Shown: piece by piece, positions 41,062 to 47,729 of the stretch
Numbering within the stretch: the first letter of the stretch is position 1
How the letters are laid out: every line of letters begins with the position of its first letter
Origin: DATJOJ01 sp035507035
GTDB taxonomy: Bacteria; Acidobacteriota; Terriglobia; Terriglobales; Acidobacteriaceae
Length of the DNA: 64,000 nucleotides
Assembly (NCBI GenBank): GCA_035507035.1
Contig: DATJOJ010000051.1
Span: 48,188-112,187, forward strand
Direction: 5' to 3'
Made by a program: the position numbers and the translations under genes
The notes under the pieces: model-generated
Told to the model about the DNA's origin: nothing
Database searches by the model: none
What the model saw: only the letters and a program-made list of their open reading frames with translations

Positions 41062-43314
41062 TCAATGGCTGGAGTTAGCTGGCGCCGCGTTCACAACATC
41101 CAGTTGATAACGGGGATCGGCCCGTAAGGAAACAAGCTCGGGATCGTTTTGGACGTCGTGCAGATCCTGACCGGCTTTTAGGGCCGTCAGCAGAGAGCCG
41201 AGCGCCCGGTTCCGGTCTCCGCACAGTTCATACACTGTCGCCATGTCGTATAAGATCGTCGGGTCTGCCACATTGGCCTTTTCGACCGGTTGCTGTGCCT
41301 GAATGGCAGCGTTCTTGTCGCCGCTCTTGGCAAGATACAGGGCGAGGTCGGCGCGGAGATCCATTTGCTGAGGGTTCTTTGCAATCTCGTCGCGCACTAA
41401 GCGAATTGCGGTCTGATAAGCCGGTTTGGCCTTGCTTTTCTGCGTCGTCGACCAGCGATAAGCATCGGCCAAACTGCCCCAGCTTTGATAGTCGCTATCA
41501 TTCATCGCCACTACCTTTTCAAAGGCGGGAACTGATTGGTCGTACTTCCCCTGATAAAACAGAATAGTGCCGAGATTGTTGTAGGCATCGCCCGTGGGCC
41601 TAATGGTTAATGCGCGCTGCAGTGTTGCGACCGCATCGTCGTCGCGACTAACCGCATGGTAAGCCGCGGCTAGATCGCGGAGCACCAGCACATTGTCGGG
41701 GTCCACCTTCTGAGCTTGCTCCCATTGTGACACCGCCTGTTTGTAATCGCCATCCCGGTACGCATTCAATCCCAGGTTCGTGTAGGTGCGCCAGTCTTTG
41801 GGATCCAACTGCAGCGCGCGATTGAGCTCCTGAGTGGCCTGATCTTTCTTGCCGTCCTGATAATAAAGTTCGCCAAGATAGCGATGCGGCGTTGGACTTT
41901 TTGGATCGAGTTCAGAAGCGGAGAGGAGTTCTTTTTCTGCGCCGCCTAAATCCCCAGACTGCATTTTGACCAAGCCCATCGAGTTATGGGCGGCAGCGAG
42001 ATAGCCGTCGAGGCTGAGGGTCTTGGTGGCATATTCATTGGCCAATTTCATCCACTGTGGGTCGGCGTTCTGTCGATTCTTCTCGTAATAGGCTTCACTC
42101 AGGGCTGCGAAACTGGCTGCCGATTGCGGATCGAGCTGAATGGCACGTTGCAGCAGTTTGATGGCGTTGTCGACGCTGTTGGGACGGTCGTAATGGTCGA
42201 GATCGTAACGGGCGCGCTGATAAAGAGCATAGGAATTGTCATCGACCGGGAGCTCTTGCCCGGAAGCCGAGGCATTCTGATTTCTTCGTTGCTTTACGTA
42301 CTGCCGGGCGCCGATTCCGGCGGCCAGCAGGAGAAGCAGGAGAGCGCAGGCGATCCAGATTTGGCGGCGAGAAAAACGGCTCAAGAAGGAATCCGACGGC
42401 AGCCGCACCATCTCGATGGTGGTATCGCTCGGACGCCAACTTAAGGGCGACTCGGTCATCCCTGCGAAGCGGCGCAGCTCTGTGGAAACCTCCGCTGCGC
42501 TCTGAATGCGCTTGTCAACTTTCTTTTCCAGCATGCGTGCAACCAGCGAAGTAAGGGGCTTGGGCAAGTCGGGGCGAATCTCCGCCAGATCGCGAGGAGC
42601 GCTGAAATGAAGGTTATGCAGAAAAGCAACGGTGTTGGTTCCCGCGAAAGGCAGCTGGCGACTGAACATCTCGAACATCACGATGCCGAGGGCAAAAACG
42701 TCGGAGCGGGCATCGACCTTCTCCCCACGCGCCTGCTCGGGAGATTGGTAAGCGGGAGTGCCCGTGACTGCACCGGGCATGGTTAAGGTGTATTCAGGGC
42801 CGGTGGGCGAATCGACTTCCTCGGTTTCGGGGCCAGCGACGAGCGGATTGAATTTCGCCAGCCCAAAATCCAGCACTTTCACGAAGCCGTCTTCGGTGAT
42901 CATGATGTTGCCGGGCTTGAGATCGCGATGAACGATTCCGGCAGCATGAGCTTTCGCCAAAGCATCGGCGATCTGCACGGAGTAGCGGAGAGCTTCATTC
43001 GTTCCCAATGGACGCTTCTTGAGCAACGAAGAAAGCGTCGCGCCGCGAACGTACTCCATCACGATGAACTCGGTGTCGCCCTCCGAGCTGATTTCGTAAA
43101 TGGTGATGATGTTGGGATGGTTGAGCGCGGAGGCGGCCAGTGCTTCTCGTTGAAAGCGGGCCTTGGCGGTTGGGCGCAGGGGGCGATCGGTGGGTAGGAC
43201 TTTGATGGCGACGTCGCGTTGCAGACGCGTGTCGCGGGCGCGATAGACAACGCCCATGCCGCCGGCGCCCAAGCTGTCGATGATTTCGTAGTGCGAGAGC
43301 TTTCGCCCGATCAC
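41062..43314 (-). CDS. Ser/Thr protein kinase with TPR repeats
   Basis: 750 residues from the GTG at 43314, the start giving the typical M-I-G-R-K-L-S-H-Y opening; the frame continues upstream but without a ribosome site. Kinase domain (about 9-275): Gly loop LGAGGMG (15-21), Lys38, HRDLKPGN (129-136), DFG (149-151), and APE-like YQSPEQ. One transmembrane helix (about 320-342, IWIACALLLLLLAAGIGA) is followed by about nine TPR repeats in the exported part. Such receptor kinases may sense partners through the TPR domain and phosphorylate cytoplasmic targets. They are expanded in Acidobacteriota. Confidence 0.9.
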   Translation of the reverse strand: MIGRKLSHYEIIDSLGAGGMGVVYRARDTRLQRDVAIKVLPTDRPLRPTAKARFQREALAASALNHPNIITIYEISSEGDTEFIVMEYVRGATLSSLLKKRPLGTNEALRYSVQIADALAKAHAAGIVHRDLKPGNIMITEDGFVKVLDFGLAKFNPLVAGPETEEVDSPTGPEYTLTMPGAVTGTPAYQSPEQARGEKVDARSDVFALGIVMFEMFSRQLPFAGTNTVAFLHNLHFSAPRDLAEIRPDLPKPLTSLVARMLEKKVDKRIQSAAEVSTELRRFAGMTESPLSWRPSDTTIEMVRLPSDSFLSRFSRRQIWIACALLLLLLAAGIGARQYVKQRRNQNASASGQELPVDDNSYALYQRARYDLDHYDRPNSVDNAIKLLQRAIQLDPQSAASFAALSEAYYEKNRQNADPQWMKLANEYATKTLSLDGYLAAAHNSMGLVKMQSGDLGGAEKELLSASELDPKSPTPHRYLGELYYQDGKKDQATQELNRALQLDPKDWRTYTNLGLNAYRDGDYKQAVSQWEQAQKVDPDNVLVLRDLAAAYHAVSRDDDAVATLQRALTIRPTGDAYNNLGTILFYQGKYDQSVPAFEKVVAMNDSDYQSWGSLADAYRWSTTQKSKAKPAYQTAIRLVRDEIAKNPQQMDLRADLALYLAKSGDKNAAIQAQQPVEKANVADPTILYDMATVYELCGDRNRALGSLLTALKAGQDLHDVQNDPELVSLRADPRYQLDVVNAAPANSSH

Positions 43315-43435
43315 GACTTGACCGCCCTTCAAGTCTTGGCAAAATTCTACACGCAAGCAGCGGTGGGAGCAGACGGATTCCACCAGCCCCAAAAAATTTG
43401 CTGTGGTTGGATGTTTCTAGGACTACGAAAGTGAG

Positions 43436-43948
43436 CTAGGGCTCGTAGACCGAGTTGCCAAATCCTTCGCGTTGAGCCTGGTCTTGCATCTCATCGAGTT
43501 TGGTTTTGGCCTGGTCGAGCTGGCCCTGCAACCGTTGAACCTGATCTTGCTTCTTCAGTTGGTTCTCATTGTGTTCGACACAATGGTAGACACAGCCGCC
43601 GTTGGCAAAATGGATGGTGCGGTTCAGATTATCGATTGCGCTCTGCAGCGAAGTCACGGTGTTCCGTTGGGCGGCGATATCGGCTTTCCATTGCTCCGCG
43701 GGTTTTGATCCTAACGGAGGGCTGGGAGGATCGTCGTGATGGGCGCCGGCGATGGGTTCGTCTTCGTCGATGCTGTGCTTAGAAAGATCGTCATTGGTGA
43801 TGACTTTCGGGGCAGTTTGCGGATTCTGATTCTGCCGCTTTAGCCGCTCGGCGCGAGCCACGTCGCCCAGCGACTGACCATAGCTCACAGCGACCAGACA
43901 AAGGAATAGGCTTGTCAGAAATCCGATTCTCATAACTTTTAGAGGCAT
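43436..43948 (-). CDS. Secreted coiled-coil protein (170 aa)
   Basis: A signal peptide (about 1-25, ending VAVSYGQS) is followed by a polar region with a D/P-rich stretch (DEDEPIAGAHHDDPPSPP) and then a helical C-terminus of heptad character (QLKKQDQVQRLQGQLDQAKTKL). Two cysteines in NGGCVYHCVEHNE could form a disulfide. AAGGG lies before the ATG. The function is unknown. It lies upstream of the kinase-TPR gene on the same strand and could be exported beside its sensor part, but the roughly 120-base gap makes an operon uncertain. Confidence 0.65.
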   Translation of the reverse strand: MPLKVMRIGFLTSLFLCLVAVSYGQSLGDVARAERLKRQNQNPQTAPKVITNDDLSKHSIDEDEPIAGAHHDDPPSPPLGSKPAEQWKADIAAQRNTVTSLQSAIDNLNRTIHFANGGCVYHCVEHNENQLKKQDQVQRLQGQLDQAKTKLDEMQDQAQREGFGNSVYEP

Positions 43949-44097
43949 GGGGCGGCCCTTAAATGACGTTGCTCCAATGCTATCGCTCCCTCTGGCATCT
44001 GCGAAGTTACGCTGGTTAGAGTTACTTCCGCTGGCGGTTCTAGCACTGGGAACGCAGAGGTTTAGGGTGGAGCTGAAATGACATTTACAATGCTCAG

Positions 44098-44832
44098 ATG
44101 CTGAAGATGATGTGCATTACGGCGCATCCCGATGACGAAGCGGCCGGCTTTGGCGGATCGTTGCGGATGTACCGGGATCGCGGAGTGGAAACGAGCGTGG
44201 TGTGCCTAACGCCGGGGCAAGCGGCAACCCATCGCGGCGGGGCAAAAAATGATGAAGAGTTGGCGGCGACGCGGCGGAGGGAGTTCGCGGCAGCGTGTGA
44301 GGTCTTGAAAGTTTCGCGGGCGGTGGTGCTGGATTATCCGGACGGGCAACTTCACCGGCAGGAACTTTATAAAGTGGTATCGGAACTGACCCTGCACATT
44401 CGGCAGTTTCGCCCGCAGGTAATTCTGACGTTTGGTCCGGAGGGCGGAGTGACGGGACATGGCGATCACTCTATGGCGGGGGTCTTTGCTACGCTGGCGT
44501 TTCATTGGGCAGGACGCAACAACCGTTATCCCGATCAACTCACGGACGGGGTCATGCCGCATCGGGCGCAAAAGCTCTATTTCCAGACAGCAAATTTTGC
44601 CTTGCCGGATCGGCAGCCGATCACGCTCTCACCGGTCACTACTGTCATCGAAATTGGCGAACATCTCGATACGAAGATTGCCGCGTTTAAGGCCCACGCC
44701 AGCCAAGCGCCCCTGTGGCCGCTGTTCGAGTCGCATATGCGGCCGCGAGGAACGAAAGAACTCTTCCATCTGGCGGCTTATGCCGAATATGAGCCGATGC
44801 CGCAAGAGACGGATTTGTTTGCGGGAATTTAA
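44098..44832 (+). CDS. PIG-L family deacetylase
   Basis: 244 residues of the GlcNAc-PI/LmbE deacetylase fold. The zinc-binding opening ITAHPDDEAAGFGGSL (7-22) has the A-H-P-D-D-E motif, and GHGDHSMAGVFA (about 121-132) adds the third metal ligand. YPDGQLHRQELYKV follows the family's middle motif. Members remove acetyl groups from N-acetylglucosaminyl lipids or thiol precursors such as in bacillithiol synthesis (BshB). The partner genes bshA and bshC are not in this window, so the substrate is open. Confidence 0.88.
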   Translation: MLKMMCITAHPDDEAAGFGGSLRMYRDRGVETSVVCLTPGQAATHRGGAKNDEELAATRRREFAAACEVLKVSRAVVLDYPDGQLHRQELYKVVSELTLHIRQFRPQVILTFGPEGGVTGHGDHSMAGVFATLAFHWAGRNNRYPDQLTDGVMPHRAQKLYFQTANFALPDRQPITLSPVTTVIEIGEHLDTKIAAFKAHASQAPLWPLFESHMRPRGTKELFHLAAYAEYEPMPQETDLFAGI

Positions 44833-44850
44833 AACAAGAAAGAACCTCGC

Positions 44851-44937
44851 CGCGGATCATGCGGATTGGCGCGGATCGAACAATCAAAAGAAAGATCTCA
44901 TTCGCGTTAATCGGCGCAAATCCGCGGCGAATTTGTC
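44851..44937. repeat. CGGAT-word inverted repeat, copy 4
   Basis: CGCCGCGGAT on the left and ATCCGCGGCG on the right are exact complements, with GCGGATTGGCGCGGAT and CGGCGCAAATCCGC words between. The right end runs up to the tmk start region: a TATGAT at 44943-44948 sits seven bases before the tmk GTG. Confidence 0.7.
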
Positions 44938-44954
44938 AGTGCTATGATTTTTGT

Positions 44955-45623
44955 GTGTCGCCACAGCGCGGGAAATTCATTACGGTTGAAGGACTCGATG
45001 GATGCGGGAAGAGCACGCAGATCGAGAAACTCGCGACAGCGTTGCGGCGTCAGAAGTTTGAAGTCGTGGTGACGCGCGAACCGGGCGGAACACCAACCGG
45101 AGAGAAGATTCGCCAGATCTTGCTGGATTCGAACACAGCAGGACTCGCTCCCATGGCCGAACTCGCCCTGATGTTTGCGGCTCGCGCGCAACATATTAAA
45201 GAAGTCATTCAGCCGGCAGTGGGCGAGGGGCGAATCGTGGTTTGCGATCGCTTTACTGATTCGAGTGAGGCCTATCAAGGTGGAGGACGCAAACTGGGTA
45301 GCGAGCCGGTTCTCGCGTTGCACAAGATTCTGGGTGGAGGTTTACAGCCCGATCTGACCATCTTGATGGATTCCGATGTCGCCACAAGCGTGAAACGTGC
45401 TCGTCGACGCAACCGATCGCAAGCGGGCGCGAAGAACGATGAGAACCGTTTTGAGCAGGAAAGCCGGGCTTTCTTTGAGCGTGTGCGTAGCGCATATTTG
45501 GCAATTGCGGAGCGGGACCCGCAGCGTGTAGCGGTGGTGGATGCGCGGGGAACGGCGGAAGAGACGCATCGGCTGATCATGGAAGTGGTAAGACGCAAGC
45601 TGCGACTGGCGAAGACCGCATGA
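44955..45623 (+). CDS. tmk: Thymidylate kinase
   Basis: Phosphorylates dTMP to dTDP for DNA synthesis. I start at the GTG at 44955, giving 222 residues; earlier in-frame starts lie inside the repeat element. The P-loop is GLDGCGKST (13-21), the substrate motif is DRFTDSSEAYQGGGR (about 96-110), and the LID region REDPQ-type basic segment follows. TREPGGTPTGEKIR (about 40-53) completes the family set. No ribosome site is visible, and a TATGAT lies seven bases upstream, so the message may be leaderless. It is followed by holB after 162 bases, the usual tmk-holB neighbourhood. Confidence 0.95.
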   Translation: MSPQRGKFITVEGLDGCGKSTQIEKLATALRRQKFEVVVTREPGGTPTGEKIRQILLDSNTAGLAPMAELALMFAARAQHIKEVIQPAVGEGRIVVCDRFTDSSEAYQGGGRKLGSEPVLALHKILGGGLQPDLTILMDSDVATSVKRARRRNRSQAGAKNDENRFEQESRAFFERVRSAYLAIAERDPQRVAVVDARGTAEETHRLIMEVVRRKLRLAKTA

Positions 45624-45775
45624 GTCAGCAATTTGCACTTGGCGCTTAGCATTTGGCCATTGACGGCCTGTATTGATTTAAGCTGAGATCGCCTGAAGCC
45701 GGTTTTCGTCGACCTGCGTGGCTTCCTGCTTACCGCGCACTGTATTGGCTAAAGGCTAAGTGGTAATTGCTGACA
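45624..45775. repeat. Imperfect inverted word repeat between tmk and holB
   Basis: GTCAGCAATT (45624-45633) is the exact complement of AATTGCTGAC (45765-45774). Inner words (CACTTGGCGCTTAGCATTTGGCC and GGCTAAAGGCTAAGTGG) pair imperfectly. It fills most of the gap. Confidence 0.6.
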
Positions 45776-45785
45776 GCTGGTTTCT

Positions 45786-46892
45786 ATGCCTTTCTCCGAT
45801 TTCCATGGCAATTCGGACGTCGTTCACCGGCTGCGGGAAATGCTGGCGAGAAATCGCTTTCCCCAGGCGATGATACTGGCCGGCCCGGCAGGCTCGGGCA
45901 AGTACACGCTGGCGCTCATGCTGGCCAAGGCGATGAATTGCCTGAATCCGCCCAATAGCGATGGTCTTCCAGATTTTTGCGGTCAATGCTCGAATTGCGT
46001 TCGCATCACACAATCCGAAGACTTGGCAGCTCGCTGCACCGAGGCATCGGAAGCCCGCGATGGTATGCGGGAAGCGGACAAGAAAGCTACGCGACTTTTC
46101 ATACAGACTCACCCGGACGTGCTGGTGATTCCCCCTGATCCGCCGCAGATGATGATCAAAGTCGATCAGGTACGGTATGTGATTGAGAACATCTACTTCC
46201 GGCCGGCCGAAGGGAAAGAAAAGGTCTACATTTTTACCGATTCGGCGTTCATGAAGGAAGCCGCGAATTCCCTCTTGAAAGTCCTTGAGGAACCGCCGGA
46301 CTTCGCGACGATTTTCTTGCTTACCGACAATGCCGGCGAATTGCTACCGACGATTCGCTCGCGATCGATGATTGTGACCTTGGGGGCGCTGACGCCCGAG
46401 GAGATCGATCGCTACCTGGCAAAGCACCGTACGGATTGGAGTCCAAAGCAGCGGCAGTTGGTGGCGCGTCTGAGTGAAGGGGCTGTTGGGCGCGCGAGAA
46501 ACTTCGATCTGGCCGCTTATACCGCGGCGCGGCAGAATGCGCTGACGATCCTTAAGTCAGCGTTATATGGCGCGGAGCACAGCGAACTTTTCAAAATCAC
46601 CGAGGGTTATCGAGCCGGAGCCGAGGGACGCGAAAAAACAGAAGCGCTGCTGCGAACGCTTTATTCCCTGCTGCAGGACCTCATGTTCCTGAGCAACGGC
46701 ACGCCGGAACTTCTGCGCAACACCGATGTTCAAGGAGAACTGAAAAAGTTGGCGGAAGCTGCGGATTTTGCCTGGATCACGGCGGCTGCTGCTGGATTGG
46801 CCGAGGTGGAACGTGGCATGCGGAGGAATTTGCTGCGTTCGCTCTCGCTCGACGCGTTTGCAGCGGCACTGGAAGCCAGAACTGTGTCCTAG
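45786..46892 (+). CDS. holB: DNA polymerase III, delta' subunit
   Basis: Clamp-loader subunit, 368 residues. The AAA+ P-loop is GPAGSGKYT (33-41), with Tyr in place of the more common Thr. A zinc module is C52-x12-C65-x2-C68-x2-C71. FITDSAFMKEAANSLLKVLEEPP-like segment (about 150-172) has the sensor helix and LLKxLEEPP signature of DnaX/HolB. A 30-residue acidic insert (ARCTEASEARDGMREADKKA, about 84-103) sits between the zinc module and the next strand and is not usual. No ribosome site is obvious. Confidence 0.92.
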   Translation: MPFSDFHGNSDVVHRLREMLARNRFPQAMILAGPAGSGKYTLALMLAKAMNCLNPPNSDGLPDFCGQCSNCVRITQSEDLAARCTEASEARDGMREADKKATRLFIQTHPDVLVIPPDPPQMMIKVDQVRYVIENIYFRPAEGKEKVYIFTDSAFMKEAANSLLKVLEEPPDFATIFLLTDNAGELLPTIRSRSMIVTLGALTPEEIDRYLAKHRTDWSPKQRQLVARLSEGAVGRARNFDLAAYTAARQNALTILKSALYGAEHSELFKITEGYRAGAEGREKTEALLRTLYSLLQDLMFLSNGTPELLRNTDVQGELKKLAEAADFAWITAAAAGLAEVERGMRRNLLRSLSLDAFAAALEARTVS

Positions 46893-46971
46893 AGTGAAGC
46901 AGAACGGCGCGCGGTTCCCGATTTGATTTTGAAATAGCCCGAAAGTGCTAACTGCTTTATTTCGACGGCCA

Positions 46972-47000
46972 TTGTCATCTTTGCTTTCGTGTGCTACGGT
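46972..47000 (+). promoter_or_regulatory. Likely promoter of the hfq-like gene
   Basis: TTGTCA (46972-46977) and TACGGT (46995-47000) are 17 bases apart, with TG one base before the -10 (extended -10). This leaves an 80-base leader. Confidence 0.4.
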
Positions 47001-47087
47001 AGTTTCACTCACGCCTTTCGAACCCACAAACACAGTTGCGCCGCGTGTTGTGGCCTGCGATTCAAAGCGCGTTGGGCAGGTGACGCT

Positions 47088-47519
47088 ATGAAGGATGCGA
47101 TCGATTCCATGCCAGCCGAACGGACCGTTGAAACTGAGGGCTTTGCCAACCGTAAACTGATTCGGCCTTCCCTCAATCGCAATGAACACAACCACAACCA
47201 TGCGAATCACGCGTCGGCCCCGATGGGCGAGCGTCGGCAGGATCGTCCGGAGCGCGGCGAGCGCAATGGCGGCGGTGGCGCGGGCCGGAAAGCGACTCCT
47301 CCTGAGCAGACCAATGCGGAAAATTTTTATTACCAGAAGCAGATGCAGGCGAAGACGTCGATGGTGATTGTGTTGCGCGACGGTGAGCAGCTCACCGGGT
47401 GCATCGAGTGGTATGACAAGAACTGTCTCAAGATCAACCGCAACGGTGGCCCGAATCTGGTGATTTACAAACCTTCCATCAAGTACATGTTCAAAGAGGG
47501 CGAGAACGGGAAGAGGTAA
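47088..47519 (+). CDS. hfq: Hfq-like RNA chaperone with long N-terminal extension
   Basis: 143 residues from the ATG at 47088 (GGCAGGTGA upstream). The Sm domain occupies about 77-137: an N-terminal helix (NAENFYYQKQMQA), Sm1 TSMVIVLRDGEQLTGCIEWYDKNCLKI, and a degenerate Sm2 VIYKPSIKYMF where classical Hfq has YKHAIS. Ahead of it are 75 residues, disordered and rich in His (HNHNHANH), Arg, Gly and Pro (an RGG-like RNERNGGGGAGRK). Classical Hfq has a tail at the other end. The core should form a hexamer that binds small RNAs; the extension could add RNA or metal contacts. Confidence 0.75.
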   Translation: MKDAIDSMPAERTVETEGFANRKLIRPSLNRNEHNHNHANHASAPMGERRQDRPERGERNGGGGAGRKATPPEQTNAENFYYQKQMQAKTSMVIVLRDGEQLTGCIEWYDKNCLKINRNGGPNLVIYKPSIKYMFKEGENGKR

Positions 47520-47729
47520 ATCTCCTAGCCTTTAGCCACGTCTTTCACACACACCTGTCGAGCAATCGTAGCTTCGGGACGAACGGGGTCGGACGCGGGC
47601 GGCATCGGCGTCAGCTCTCGGAGAAGTTCGCCATTATAAAGCTTAGCGGGGCCGCTCTCAGGATGAGCCAAGGCACCACATCTCGCAGTTCCAGGCCATG
47701 CTATTAGGTCGAGAAGTCGAATGGCACGG

